NCBI GenBank assembly: GCA_030847615.1
Contig: JAUMIR010000005.1
Span: forward strand, 169,164,596-169,228,595
Reading direction: 5' to 3'
DNA length: 64,000 bases
Source of the DNA: Gambelia wislizenii
Lineage: Eukaryota > Chordata > Lepidosauria > Squamata > Crotaphytidae
In this document: positions 11,537 through 23,827 of the stretch, piece by piece
Position numbering within the stretch: the first letter of the stretch is position 1
Layout of the letters: each line of letters starts with the position of its first letter
Position numbers and translations under genes: made by a program
Notes under the pieces: generated by a model
Databases searched by the model: none
Told to the model about the DNA's origin: nothing
Seen by the model: only the letters and a program-made list of their open reading frames with translations

Positions 11537-11652
11537 AATGTCCCCGCGGTACCGCAACAGTACCGGCAGGGGAGAGCGTCATCTGAAAGGGACACCCTGC
11601 AGTGCAGCAGCCTTGCGATGCGACGAGGCTGCTTGCGCTGTATAAGAGACAT
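11537..11652. other. Short CpG-rich block
   Basis: About 115 bp with many CpG dinucleotides in an otherwise CpG-poor AT-rich setting. No frame or motif identifies it; it may be the remnant of a young transposon. Confidence 0.4.
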
Positions 11653-11773
11653 CCGAAAAAGTCCCTGGACTAATGATAATCTTCACCACTTGGGACTTAC
11701 TCTACACAAAATTCACATGTGGTAGTTGCTCCTGGATTATGGCTGTTCCTCTCTTTTGAAGAACAGGGTTCTA

Positions 11774-11774
<1 letters not shown>

Positions 11775-11805
<31 letters not shown>

Positions 11806-11808
11806 TCA
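11775..11808. repeat. (CTGT)n(CTAT)n microsatellite
   Basis: Tetranucleotide runs CTGT then CTAT. Confidence 0.95.
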
Positions 11809-13374
11809 CATGTGCTGATTTGAGCCTCCAAATTAGATTGCTACTTCAGCTAATGATGGAGAATGGTGTCCCATAATTTATGTTGAAACAATAGTTCACT
11901 GCCAGTCCAATTGTTTTTTTTTTTTTTGTTAGGGATGCCAATCTTTGTTTATTTCATTCTCACATGTAAGAATAAAGAATTTCAAAACCAGAGGATGCTT
12001 TATATTGAATGTGCACAAGAATGTACACATTCCAGGGGGGGGGAAGAGGTGGCATCTTACCTTTAGAGTACTAGCTTGTTCTTGTTCTTTCAAATTGCCC
12101 AAACTAAGGTGTGCTCTAAGGTAGTATTTCCACATTACTTTGGGTAATTTCTTACTTATCCATTTAATTATGTTCACTTACGACAAACCCGGCTTTCTAA
12201 CAGTGGGTAGTGCTCTACTTTATCCTAATTAATGAATCAGTTAATGGCCAGCCTGCAGAGCCTGAATATGCTAATTTAGATTGATTCTATTTAATTCCTT
12301 TTTTAAAAAAAAAATATTGATGTCAGTCAAGCTGCCTGCAGTTTGAAACCCTTGAACTAATGAGTGTATTCCCAATTACACCAGTGACTGCTGTGATTAA
12401 AGATAAGGACTTCAGAATACTGGGGGCTCATCTCAGAGTAAGTATTCAGATGACCTATTAATGCCTTGTTGCATGGTGACAATCTCATCATGTAGTACCT
12501 TGTTGGGTGCTCTTATCTGGCACAGAATCACCTTGTGATGAAAGTTGCACCCAGCCAAGTTGTTGTGTGTTAATGGTAATCTTATTTGTCACAGTTGCAC
12601 CTTGCACATCTTCTGAAGGGCTCAGAACAGTATTGTAGCATCTCATTTGGGGTAGATCATATTCGAAGCTTGGAAGTTGTTGGGTTTTTTAACGTACTTA
12701 TGTTATACTGTTGTGTTATAGTAGTAGTTACAAGGTGTCTGGTCTCCTGGCTGTGTCAAACAGGGTCAAAGAGTGTACCAGGCAAACAACAGTTCCTAGG
12801 GTATATTATTAAGTTAGTTCTGGGCCAGCACATTGAGTCCACAAGAATGCAACAATCTGCAGGAACAGGGAAAAGAGAATGGTCAGAAGGCAAGCCAAGG
12901 TCAAATAAACAGATAAATAACCCATTTGGCCACATATCAGTACAAGGAGTAGTTTGAAGCATGATCTTTGAAGTGTGCTATGGTCAACAGCCACAGTTTA
13001 GGACTACTGAAACCAAGGAACAGGAGAGGTGATGAGTTACAACATTCTCAGTAGGGTGCTGTCCAAACATTGCTGATATTGATAGATTACTGCTGAGACA
13101 TCCTCTGTTGAGCTGAGCACTTTGCCTTATGTGGGCCTTGGAAGCCATCCTCTTCAGACACCATCTTTCTAGCGGTTGGGGGCATCTTTGCTTCAGAATC
13201 AGGATTGGATCCTTGCTCATCTGGAGGAAGCTGGATCCTTTCTGAAGGGCTCAAGCTCGGTTTTGGCCTGTAGTGGTTGTAGAGCCTCAAGTTCATCCTC
13301 TGATGAAGAGTTTTCCAGCTAAGGCCTATCTTCCTGGCTCTCATCCTCTTAAAAGTATTCCTGCAGGTAAGGCA

Positions 13375-13376
<2 letters not shown>
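11809..13376. other. Unassigned DNA
   Basis: Includes a T-run at 11914-11928 and G9 at 12036-12044. The frames at 12586-12957 and 12756-12962 overlap on opposite strands and show no recognisable domain. Confidence 0.4.
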
Positions 13377-13378
<2 letters not shown>

Positions 13379-13405
<27 letters not shown>

Positions 13406-13637
13406 GTTGTGTGCCTTCAAGTCATTTATAACTTACGGTGTTCCCTAAGGTGAACCTATCACAGGGTTTTCTTGGCAGAATTTGTTCAGAGAGGGGTTTC
13501 CATTGCCTTCCTTTGAGGCTGAGAGTGTAACTTGCCTCAGGTTGCCCAGTGAGTTTCCATGGCTGAGTGAGGATTTGAACCCTGGTCTCTCAGTGCCCTA
13601 GGCCAACACTCAAACCAATACACCATGCGGGCTCTCA
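13379..13637 (-). mobile_element. tRNA-derived SINE with GTT/AAC tail (copy 1)
   Basis: On the minus strand it begins with a tRNA-like promoter head (GAGAGCCCGCATGGTGTATTGG), continues through a B-box-like GGGTTCAAATCC, an AGGAAGGCAATGG block and an 'AAAACCCTGTGATAGG' block, and ends in (AAC)n, seen as (GTT)n at 13379-13410. It is a widespread squamate SINE with an RTE-like 3' half; I do not assign a name. Confidence 0.8.
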
Positions 13638-13639
13638 AG

Positions 13640-15164
13640 GCATGACACAAGGCCTCAAAGTAGTGACAATGTTTCAAATCTAACACTGCTTCCTCAATAA
13701 TAAAAAATGATTTTAATTGTTTCATATTTTGTAACTGAAAAAGCCCCCACCACCACTATACTGCTATAAAGAGTTGTACCTGTGCTACCAGGGAAGGGAA
13801 GGTGATTCATACCATGAAAATCCAGCTGCTTTGAGAGAATGGGAAAAGTAAAAGTTGGGGGAATTTCATGTGAGACAGCAACCTCATTTCTTTTCCCTGA
13901 CCTAGCTGAGACCAGCTGTTTCTGTATGGTCTGACCCAACTCTCCTATGCCTCCCTTACCCACTGGTGAGTGACAGCAGCAGTGGCATCTCTTGGGACTT
14001 GACACGTGCCAGGCTGAGGTGGGGATGTGGAACTGCATGTGCTGAGCTGTATATATAAGTAGGATCTTGGGCTTAATCTGGTAAATATATCCCTGTCCTA
14101 TGGAGGGGAGGAGAGACAATTCACTTCCTTGTACTCTGTCACCCTTCATGGTCCTTCCAAATCTAGAACTCATGCAGTATGATCCCAACACAATAAAATA
14201 AAATAACAATAAAAAGTTTTTTTCTCCCATTGTGTGACATTACAAATACTTCTGCATATTTTTCCCCAAATTTTGCAACATTTTGCAAAAAATGCATTTA
14301 TGGGAAAAAATGTTACTCGTGCAAAACTGTAATGTTTTGCACAAGAAAATCTTGGTGGTTTTTTTGTATAATATACTTTTTGTGAAAATAAATCTGTCTC
14401 TCAAGGAAAAGCAATCTTGTGGCATCTTTTGGGGGCGGGGTGGAGACAGGGTATCTTGAGAAATCAAGGACCAGAAATTCAACTTTTCACATTCCTACAT
14501 CCCCCCCACCAACTCTTTTTAAAAGTTGAAGGCACAACTTGCCTCAGAATATAGCTCTCCAGAGGGTCTGCTGGCTCAACATCCAGGAGGCCTTTCTGAA
14601 GGTTTTTTTCTGGAAATAAACCATCTGGAAGGTTAATGACTCATGGATGAAATTAGAGACAGAGGATACACCACAGAGTTCATGGTATGTAGACCAGCTA
14701 TCTTGTCTATTCTTCATTTCCCATCATTCTTTGTGAAGGAATGATAGTGAAGACAGAGGTATCTTCCCTTCTGTGCACTTGCCTGACAGTTTATACACAG
14801 CAAAGCTCTTTCCTCACCCCTGTGCCACAACTGATGACATTTGTACTAAGCAAGAGCAGCAGCTGCTGATTAAAGGCAATGAGATAAGGCAGGATGAGTA
14901 AAGGGTGAGTAAGCAAGCTTTAAGGGAGGCCTTCAAGCATGACATGATGAATAACAAATTTGTGGCACTCAGCTTGCATAACCAGGAGGAAAAAAAACTT
15001 TCTGTTCTTCAAGAAAGGTTGCATGGATTAGGCTGTATGTGCCTCTGCTAATTGCATGTTGATCTGTCCAGATGATCTGAATTTAGATACAAAAAAGAAG
15101 AAAACACTTTTCTCCTTTTATTCTTCTGTTGCCATTAGGGTCACTGTATTCAGGAGGTTCAAAG
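13640..15164. other. Unassigned DNA with AT-rich repeat at 14235-14410
   Basis: The frame at 13694-14230 (178 codons, minus) has no domain I recognise. 14235-14410 shares the TTTTGCA-rich texture of 7590-7930. Confidence 0.4.
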
Positions 15165-15166
15165 TA

Positions 15167-15393
15167 CAGTTGTCCCTTCATATTCTCTGAGGTTTGGTTC
15201 CAGGACCCCCCGTGGTACCAAAATCCATGAATACTCATCTGATTACATGCAATGGCATAACAAAATGGTGTCCTTTATATAAGATGGCAAAATCAAGGTT
15301 TGCTTTTTGGATTATTATTTTTTAAAGAATATTTTCAAGCCATGAATACTTAAATCCGTGGATACCAAATCCGTGGATATGGAGGGACAAATG
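15167..15393. mobile_element. Tigger-like (Tc1/mariner) MITE
   Basis: The ends CAGTTGTCCCTTCATATTC and its imperfect complement (GGATATGGAGGGACAAATG) are flanked by TA. The interior repeats 'ccaaaatccatgaatac' and 'ataccaaatccgtgg', as in Tigger-type non-autonomous elements. No transposase. Confidence 0.85.
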
Positions 15394-15430
15394 TACAGAG
15401 ACAATTTATGGTGAAATATCAAGCACTGAG

Positions 15431-15444
15431 CGGGGGGGGGGGGG
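15431..15444. repeat. Poly-G run
   Basis: A run of about 13 G residues. Confidence 0.9.
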
Positions 15445-15633
15445 CTGTGAAGTCCTCCAAAGCTGTTGAGGAATAATATTGATCAGTTTTTAAGATGCAG
15501 CTTTTCTATAGGCAGCATAATATAATACACCAACCCTTGTACATTATATATGTGTATTGTGAGTTGATTATGTTGAAAGGACCTCTGAGCCAATTTAATA
15601 TTTCAACTTGCAACAGAATCATAATGAGACCTT

Positions 15634-15943
15634 GGAGATTATCAGACATGGAGGAATACACCAAAAAATCATATTCCCAACCGTACCAGAAAATTGCTAG
15701 AAGAACAGAAAGGGCAACCTTACCAGACACCCACATCCTTCAGCTGTTCTGGGGGTGTAGCACTGCCATGAACGAGGTTCCATTTTCCTATTGACAGGGA
15801 CAAGCCACTAATAGAAAGGGACGCTTTACTCACAGCCGTGCTATGCCCCCAGAATGCTGGAGGATGATATCATCTGGTAATCTTGCCCTTTCTGTTCTTC
15901 TAGCAATCTTTTGCCATGGTATTTGCTGCATCTGATAATCTCC
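15634..15943. mobile_element. Foldback MITE, GGAGATTATCAGA ends, TSD CTT
   Basis: GGAGATTATCAGA at the left and TCTGATAATCTCC at the right, with CTT on both sides (15631-15633 and 15944-15946). The arms are complementary for most of the length, for example CATCCTTCAGCTGTTCTGGG against CCCAGAATGCTGGAGGATG and AACAGAAAGGGCAACCTTACC against its partner. A transcript would fold into a long imperfect hairpin. It is closely related to 33131-33439. Confidence 0.9.
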
Positions 15944-15949
15944 CTTATC

Positions 15950-16404
15950 AGTGACTGGTCTTTTTTTGGTAGCAGCTTTTCTTCTATCACTAGTGGACAA
16001 TTAGAGGATCACTACAGATACCTCCTCATACTCCACTCTGACATAGCTTGTTTTAGATCTGCTGATCAACAACCTTCTCCTATCTGGACACAATTTGTGG
16101 AAGCACACAATTGAATTTTCGCCATAGAAGTACAAAACTCCATGTGGGTGCCATATTGGGGGGGGGATTGGGACATAAATTACATAAATAAATAAACTGC
16201 TGTTGTTCACTTTATGACAGTGGAGTCATAGATTTCAAAGTGAGCAAAAACAAAGATTTCTTTAAGACCTGGACATACCATGCCTCCAGACACATTTTAT
16301 ATATGTGTGCAAAGACAGCATTTGTGTTCTGTTTTGAGTACTCACATATGTTTCATATAAGCATGACATTCAGTAAAGTCAATAATGCTTAATATTTATA
16401 TCAG
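15950..16404. other. Unassigned DNA
   Basis: Only an (AAAT)n-like tail near 16180 was noted. Confidence 0.4.
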
Positions 16405-16405
16405 T

Positions 16406-16537
16406 GAGTCTCAACCGTTGGTCCTTCCAGTGGTCTGAACTTCAGTTCTCAAAAGCCCCAACCAATATGGCAAATAGCTAAGGATTCTGGGTGCTGAAGT
16501 CCAAAACATCTGAATGGCCAAAGACTGAGAACCAAGG
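16406..16537. mobile_element. hAT-like palindromic MITE
   Basis: Starts GTGAGTCTCAACCGTTGGTCC and ends GACTGAGAACCAAGGTG. The arms pair over 'ctgaacttcagttct' and 'tgctgaagtccaaaacatct'. It belongs to the common reptile hAT MITE family beginning CAGTGGTTCTCAA. Confidence 0.75.
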
Positions 16538-16782
16538 TGCTACTCTTGGTTTCTAAAACCCTAAACAGCTCTGGACAAAGTTATCTGAGACAACATCTCA
16601 GTATCTACATTCTCTGTGTTAGTCAATCTAATACATTTTTTTGTGAAAATGTACTTGTCTGTAGCGCAGAGGGCTGATTATATTTGATTTTATGGTATTT
16701 CATGGGTTACAATATTGCAGTATTGTAAACTGGTTTGGGATTTTTGGAATGAAAAGGAACATAGAAATGTTTCAAATAAGAT

Positions 16783-16806
16783 CACACACACACACACACA
16801 CACACA
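16783..16806. repeat. (CA)n microsatellite
   Basis: A run of CA dinucleotides. Confidence 0.95.
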
Positions 16807-17082
16807 GACTGCTTTGGGATCCCTCCTCCACACACAGCACCCCTCATTCAGTAGTGTTTCCGCTCCACCGTGTAGCTTTGGAGGTAGGTTCGTTTCCCCC
16901 TCCCCCCAACCAGCTGTACATATCTAAATCTAGGTTCAGCCCAATCATTTGTTAAGTCTAGTAGGTTATAGACTTAAGAGGGAAGCAATATCATGTCTTT
17001 AAGCAGAAATTAAACCAGAAATGTACTAACAAGCATTTTCAAAATGACAAAGATAATATAGCATTTTCATGCTATATTAATA

Positions 17083-17150
17083 CAGTTGTCCCTTCACATT
17101 CGCAGGGGTTAGGTTCCATAGACCCCTGCAAATGTGAAAATTCCACGAAT
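17083..17150 (+). mobile_element. Tigger-like MITE, left end only
   Basis: TA followed by CAGTTGTCCCTTCACATTCG and a short foldback (CAGGGGTTAGGTTCC / AGACCCCTG). No matching right end was found downstream, so the element is truncated or interrupted. Confidence 0.6.
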
Positions 17151-17559
17151 AATGACAGCCCTCCACCCGCCCTCCCCAACTTTCCAAAAAGAAAAGAAAC
17201 ATCTAACAGAAAACATAGTTGAGGAAGCTATGGTCTCCGAGATGTTAAACTACAAGCCCTGTCATGATGGAGTAACTGCAACTTCCATCATGGAGCCAGA
17301 ACTACATCTGCCAGAACTACATTTCCCATCATCTATACATTTCCATTCCGTGCTTTCCAGACAAAAGGTAATACAGAGGGTGGACCCTCATTTGCTAAAC
17401 ATGACATCACATCACTGACTGGATAGCTAATCAGATTTGGCAAGGCAGAGCCAATCAGATTTGGCTAATGGAGGTTTGAGCTTCTGCAGTCTTTTGTCTG
17501 CAGACATACGGTACTTGCGGGTCTGAAGAAGCAGACCGGAGACATGGCTTAAGGGTCAT

Positions 17560-18345
17560 CAAGAGAGCCACATGATACAATGAGGTGTGAAGGGCAGGCC
17601 TATCTGAATTGCTCTGAATTCCATTATCAGAGACTGATTACCATGAACTTCCTAAATGTGAGTTGGACTTTTTCTTAGCGTTAGAAAAAAATGTGTTTAG
17701 CTAGAATTGTGTTAGTGTGATTTATTTTAATCCTCTGACTGAATGCTATATCTTGTAACTCTTAGTTGGCCTGAGAGTATGGTTGGGAGAGAAAATGCCT
17801 TTTCTCCATGTTATGATTACCTCTGTTAACTACTTAATTGCTTGAACTAGAAAATAAAGCCTTTTCTGTTTTTCCTACTAAACCACGTACATGTGCCTGG
17901 CTTGGGCAAGCTACTTGATTCTTCTGTGGGATAGAAGGGAGGGGTTAGGGGTAACCCTCATTTAAGGTTTGAAAGCTTAAAATAACAATGTGATTGTCTC
18001 CTTGTAATCACATTTCAAAATTAAGTTTAAATCAAGGGGTGGTGGCAGATACCGAAGGGAAACCTATTCTAAGGGATTCCAAAGCTAGAAGAATCCCTCA
18101 GGTTTGGGTTTCCCAAGGGTAGCACTGGGGGTTCTCAGGCAGAAGGACCCCAGGGCCCCATCACATGGTGGCAGCTGGTTTTGGAACCAACGTAGGCAGG
18201 AAAACTGATTGAAATAGATTTTTCTAACTTGTTGGGAGACTCTGTGGCTTTCACTGAGTCACAGGCTGGTGGTTTCCTCAGTAGTGGCTTTTGGAGCTTT
18301 CTCTGTGGTTGGCTTCAGGGAGGTGCTGGACTGACTATGGTGACT
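17560..18345 (+). mobile_element. Possible LTR and leader of a retroelement
   Basis: AATAAAG at about 17852 looks like an LTR polyadenylation signal, and about 300 bp downstream 'CATGGTGGCAGCTGG' resembles the LTR-adjacent leader seen in some reptile retroelements. LTR boundaries and primer site were not resolved. The downstream frame at 18372-18692 has no recognisable Gag motif. Confidence 0.3.
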
Positions 18346-18371
18346 GATGGGGATGGTAACCCAACATTAAT

Positions 18372-18692
18372 ATGGAGGGCCATAAATTCCCACTCCCTGG
18401 ATTAAAAGATCCTGCTTTGAAATCTATAATATTAAGGGACAACAGGAAGAAGTTATCTGAAACCTATGATGTGTGGAAATGGGTCCTTATATTATACAGA
18501 TGTAAGAGGTTATTATTATGGCCATGGTTGTATAGGTTTAGTTCAGAATCTACACCAAAGGAGCATTTGTACGAAGGAGGTGGCTACTTATACTCAGTAG
18601 TTGGCTATACCAAGTTGCCAGTATCACTGAAGCTTGCAAAATCATATCACAACACAGTGGTGACTGCTCCTCTGAACAAAGGATCCCTGTAG
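18372..18692 (+). other. Open frame of unknown nature
   Basis: 106 codons with a Trp-rich middle, no domain recognised. It follows the possible retroelement leader, so a degraded retroelement frame is the likeliest explanation; chance is also possible. Confidence 0.2.
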
Positions 18693-19048
18693 AACTGGAT
18701 TTATCCTCCCTGCCATTTTCACTGTCATTTGATTATCTGCTTGTGTTTTCTTGCTGTGTTAATGTGGTCTCTTAGTACTGCTATTATAGGATGCATATGG
18801 TTTTATTTCTCATGGTGCTGGAGAGATTCTTTAGAAGCTTGAAAGATCTGTTAAATATGCATGTATGTATGTGTTTTTTTTTTTATCCCTGTGTGTAGAG
18901 CATTGACTTTTCCATGTTTTGTTGTGCTACAAACTGGAACAGGAATGGATTTAATTGGTACTTTATGTGTACAAGATATTCAAAGGTTAAGTAAACGATA
19001 GTTTACTTTTGTCACAAAAGTAGATAAATAACAACAAACTAGGGCTTT

Positions 19049-19590
19049 AGATTTTCCTTGGTTTTTTTCTGGGCTGTGAGGCCGTGTTCTGGAATAGTTT
19101 CTTTCTGACATTTCACCTGCATCTGTGGCTGGCATCTTCAGAGAATGGTTGGGTAGGAGTTTGGGGGTGGGGTTGTATGCTGAGAACTCCTGTAAGGGAG
19201 AATATGTAAATTTGTGTAATTGAATGGTTAGTTTCTGGGGTATAGAAATGCAAGGCTCGTTAGTGTCTGTTTGGCTGATGGTTGGTTGATAGGCCATTAT
19301 CTTCTGGGAACCCCTCTGTCCCTGGGTGGCATTCCTTTGTAAGTGTTGAGTTTTTATTCTATTGTTTTCCAAAACTGGGAGCCCGATTTTGTTTACTTTT
19401 AAGGTTTCTTCTTTCCTGTTGAAGTTATCCAGGTGTTTGTGGATTTCAATAGCTTCTCTGTGTATTCTGACATGATAGTTGGTCTATAGAGTCTTTGGAG
19501 GTTGTGTTTCCTCATCAGTTTCCCTATTCTGTCTGTGACTCCTTTGATGTACGGTAAAGATACCTTCCCTTTGGGTGGCTGTTTTTCTAG
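19049..19590 (-). mobile_element. Penelope-like element fragment with internal deletion
   Basis: Nearly colinear with 23284-24070 of the larger Penelope copy, but it jumps from the position equivalent to about 23705 to about 23967. The missing stretch of about 260 bp holds the GIY-YIG endonuclease core. GTTGG occurs at both breakpoints, which suggests a microhomology deletion. Confidence 0.85.
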
Positions 19591-19599
19591 GGCTTTGTT

Positions 19600-20350
19600 T
19601 TTGTTTACTTAACATTTGTGCCACAGCAAAAATTTGGTACCATCACAGTTTTGAGTATCTTGACTACATAAAGTAGTAAAAATGTTAATTAAAGCTGTTT
19701 CAATTCTAGGATGTAACAAAACAAAATGTAGGAAACTCAAAAGGGAGAGGGTTTTAAAACTTTTTCAAGATGTTTTGTGTATGTGTGCATGTAGGAGTAT
19801 GATTGTATCATTTTCCTATCTTATTAATGGAGATAATTTTTTAAAAATATGAACCAACCATCTTTGTTTTCGGCACTCCCAATGAAAGCAAGTTTGTTGA
19901 ATCTGCTTGAAACTAATGTTGGCATTACACAAAGTTTTCAGAGCTTGAACCAATTCCTTCATTTACTTATTACAGAGTTTTAAAAGGAACCTGTTTCTGT
20001 TATGCTTTTTAATGATGAAAATATTAATTCATCGCATGGCTTGTTGCACAACATGCTACCTTCTGTTAATTTTTTAAGGAGAAAAAATCTTAGGCTTGAT
20101 AAAAGAGTGGCACAAAACCTGAAACTGCCTTTGAAAATACCTCTTAAAATTCCTATAAAATAAAGCTTTAACCCCTCCCCCACAAAATTAGAATGATTGT
20201 AAAAAGTTAAGGGGGGGTGGAAATCCCAAGAAGTAATTACTCATTGCACCAATAAAGTAAGATTGCTTCTTACTAGTTACATTGCCTTCAAAATCAACTT
20301 TCTTACCTGCTGATTACCCCGAAAGCAACTAGTTACAGATTAAGAAGACT
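19600..20350. other. Unassigned AT-rich DNA
   Basis: No frame or repeat family was recognised. Confidence 0.4.
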
Positions 20351-20352
20351 AA

Positions 20353-20917
20353 CAACTTTATCACATGCAACAAATATGGCATCATAACAACACCACATAA
20401 CCACAAAAGGGCGCACATATCAGACGACATCATCCTTTCGTGATTATGTCCCTGCCAAAACCCATATATTTTAATTGACGGCTTAAGCTATCAATTGATC
20501 CCCTCTGCTGGTTTTTTTTTCTGGCATAGACGGCATCTGAAACCTCCCATCTCCCCCCCCCCCCGTACTTACCCCATCAGTGGCTGGCCCAGCACGAACA
20601 CTTCCAGGTGAGATCCTGACATTCAAGTAAATGACACATTTTTATGACCATCTTTGGGTTACTTATGTGTTTTTAAAAAATTTTAAAGTGTTTTTTTTTT
20701 TTTAATTTCCTTGGTGATGAAGTCTTGCAATATTTTGCAGGATTTCAAAGGAGGAAGTGATCGGACCTCCATTCACTTCCTCTTTCATTGTCGGAGCTGT
20801 CTTTGCTGGCATTAGAGGTAAGTGTGTGTGGGAAGAGCATTCTTTTGCTGGCATAAAAATTGATTTTTTTTTAATTCCAGCAAAAGAACGCTTTAAGGGG
20901 CTCATCTGATAAAGCCC
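20353..20917 (+). mobile_element. Non-autonomous DNA transposon, GGACTTTATCAGA group (copy 1)
   Basis: The right end TCTGATAAAGCCC and a mutated left end (AACTTTATCACATG) bracket an interior shared with 28255-28832 and 56174-57163: CACAAAAGGGCGCACATATC, a C-rich block, and a GCATTCTTTTGCTGGCAT block repeated in inverse near the right end. Confidence 0.7.
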
Positions 20918-20919
20918 AA

Positions 20920-21650
20920 TATCATTACTTCCTAGCTTTGAATATTGTAGTTAGTATGATTAAGCCCAGTCTACCACATTGGCATATACGTGTATTAAAT
21001 GACAGGATGTTATGGCAAGGTAATGCCTGACTGTCTAATGCTGGAACAGCACAAGTCTACTTGCAATTCACATTTATTGAGCATCACTCATAACACAGGG
21101 ACTGAAAGGGGGCCACACTAAGTTGTCCTTGGCTTCAGGCAGCAAAATACCTTGGGCCAGCCCTGAAAGTGAAGGAATATATGCTGCTATCTAAAGAAGA
21201 GGGATGAAACATCAGACCATTAAATCTATAGTCTAAAATTATTTAATTGCATCAATAATGGACAGGAAGATACTTGATTGGGACAGTTTGGCTTCAGATT
21301 CTCACATTTTTTTGGGCTTTCTCTCTTTGTTCAACCTATCTCACAAGCTTGTAGTGAGAGGTCATAAAGAAAGAAAGCCCAGACTGACTGCTAATCAACA
21401 TGCATTGTATAAGAATTATCCTATTATTTCTAATTTATTTTTTTATTAGAGGCAAAAGTGGCAAGCAGACAGATAAATAAAAATAAAGTATCAAATCAGT
21501 TGAAATATGATATAATGTCATGGATAAGAGGCTGAGATACACAGCAAGAAGTCCCAAATTCAAATTTTACCTCTGCCCTGAACTCAGAAGGTGGCTTTAG
21601 GTAAACTACTAAGTCCCAACCGGCTTCAATATGACTTAACCATTGAGAGT
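20920..21650. other. Unassigned DNA
   Basis: No gene or repeat family was recognised. Confidence 0.4.
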
Positions 21651-21654
21651 GGGC

Positions 21655-21872
21655 ATGTGTAGTGGTTTGAGTGTTGGACTAGGACTCTGGGAGACCAGGA
21701 TCTGAATACCTGCTCAGCCATACAAACTCACTGGATGACTATGATCAAGTCACATCCTCACAGCCCAAGAGGAAGGCAAAGGCACACTCTGAACAAAAGT
21801 TGCCAAGAAAATCCTATGAGAGGGTCATCAAAAGTCAGAGTTGACTTGAAGGCTCATAAGAAAAAAAATGGG
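21655..21872 (+). mobile_element. tRNA-derived SINE (copy 2)
   Basis: Starts TGTAGTGGTTTGAGTGTTGG, passes a degraded B box, the AGGAAGGCAAAGGCA block and GAGTTGACTTGAAGGC, the same order as copies at 13379 and 26516 but on the plus strand. Confidence 0.8.
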
Positions 21873-21874
21873 AT

Positions 21875-22905
21875 GTTGTCAGGATTGCAACTAGATAATG
21901 TCTGTGAAGCCCTGTGAACTCTTGAAAGTAGCATACATATACTAGGCATTATAATATTTGTAGTTCATTTGCTAGTGCTACTGGAAGCAATATTTAAACT
22001 GGTAAGAGTTTCCACTAGCTGAATACAGATTTAAATATAGTGGGATACAATTTCCAACATGAAATATGCTTGGAGGGGTTTAAAGAGAATCACAACCAGT
22101 TCTTTTAAGCATGTGTGTATGCACACACACATAATCTGTGTAGAGGAAACTCATAACAGAACTTTGCTCCCTTTGATTAGAAAGCTTACAAAGGCTTGGC
22201 ATTTGCACAACTGACCCCAGCCTCCGAAGCAAAACACATGCAGTCTGTTAGCAATGAAAATTACATTCAACAGCAAATGGTTTCTAAGGAAACCAAGCTG
22301 AGGACACAGCGCATGAGCCAGCTGTGCTTGCTTCTGCTGCAGGGAGTTTTCTGCTGTCACATGGAATTCAGTTTTCATGCTCTATGTCTGCCGAAAGGAT
22401 TATTAACACATGGGTAATTCCTAGCCCCAGTTTTGTGCTTTAGAATGCACACACACATTCAGTACAGTAGTGACTGCTACAGTATTTGCCTGTATTGTAC
22501 AATGTCAGATGAAGCTTGGATTTCTTAACCATTACCCTAATTAAAACCCTGACTTTTGATGTTCTTGTGAACATTCTACTTGTTGTTCTTGTTGCTGTTT
22601 TTGTTGCTGCTGCTGCTCAATTAAAGGCAATCAAGAAAAAAAAATGGCTGAGATCCTAGATCGAGAGACCTATCCCCAGCAGGTAGTTATGATATGTCTC
22701 CCAGTGCAACCTGCTAAATCCCTTCTTTTCACTGTGGCAGCCCTCCACCAAGATGCCAGTTTCTGTGTCAATGGAAAATGGAAGAAGCAGCAAAGATGTG
22801 TCCAGTATTTACCTCTATCTTGAGGCACTGGAGCATGCACCTTTAGGGACCCCAAGCTGGCTCACAGGATTTTTGTGAAAATAAAATGAGGGGAGAACCG
22901 TCTAT
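21875..22905. other. Unassigned DNA
   Basis: Opposite-strand frames overlap at 22151-22417 and show no domain; a (GTT/GCT)-rich run lies at 22578-22618. Confidence 0.4.
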
Positions 22906-22908
22906 GCC

Positions 22909-23047
22909 AGTGGTTCTCAGCTTTCAATCTGCCAGATGTTGTTGTTGGCCATCAACTCCCTGAGCCCTAGTCAGCATGGACAAAGATCAGAGATTCTGAG
23001 AACTGAAGCCCAAAACATCTGGAAAGACAGAAGTTGAAAGAACCAAT
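22909..23047. mobile_element. hAT-like palindromic MITE
   Basis: CCAGTGGTTCTCAGCTTTC at the left, GAAGTTGAAAGAACCA at the right, with a central 'aactccctgagccctagtc' block; diverged. Confidence 0.65.
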
Positions 23048-23827
23048 GTTGTTTGCTGGCCTGACCTCCTTGGAGGAAACAGTGGGATATAAATTTAATA
23101 AATAAAGTAAATATAAAATAAATTGGAGATTTATTCCATACAACCTAGTAGAATTTACCTTTGCAGTCATCAGAGTTGAATGATGATTGAAAGACAATTG
23201 TCTTAAAAGTGAAGGCATGGTCTGTTGGGATCATAAAAAGAGATTGGTGATGTGAAGTCGAAGGCTTTCACAGCTGGCATCCATAGATTTTCCTTGGTTT
23301 TTTTCTGGGCTGTGACGCTGTGTTCTGGAATAGTTTCTTTCTGATATATCACCTGCATCTGGCTGGCATCTTCAGAGAATGGTTGGGTAGGAGTGTATGT
23401 AGAGTTTATATGCTGTGAACCCCTGTGGAGAGTATATGTAAATTTGTGTGATTGAATGGTTAGTTACTGGGTATAGAAATGTAAGGATTGTTAGTGTGTG
23501 TTTGGCTAATGGCGGGCCATTATCTGCTGGGAACCCCCCTGTCCCTGGGTAGAATTCTTTTGTAAGTGTTGAGTTTTGATTCTATTGTTCTTCAAAACTG
23601 GGAGCCAGATTTTGTTTACTTTTAAGGTCTTCTTTCCTGTTGAAGTTGTCCAGGTGTTTGTGGATTTCAATAGCTTCTCTGTGCATTCTGACCTGATAGT
23701 TGTTGGCCTGGTCCAGAATTTCTGTGTTTTTAAATACCATTTTGTGTCCAGGTTGGTTTATAACATGTTCTGCTACTGCCGATTTTTCTGGCTGGCCCAG
23801 TCTGCAGTGTCTCTCATGTTACTTGAT

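Noticed and set aside
13694..14230. 178-codon minus-strand frame
   Set aside because: Long for this window, but no domain, mixed composition and no neighbouring exon signals; most likely chance.
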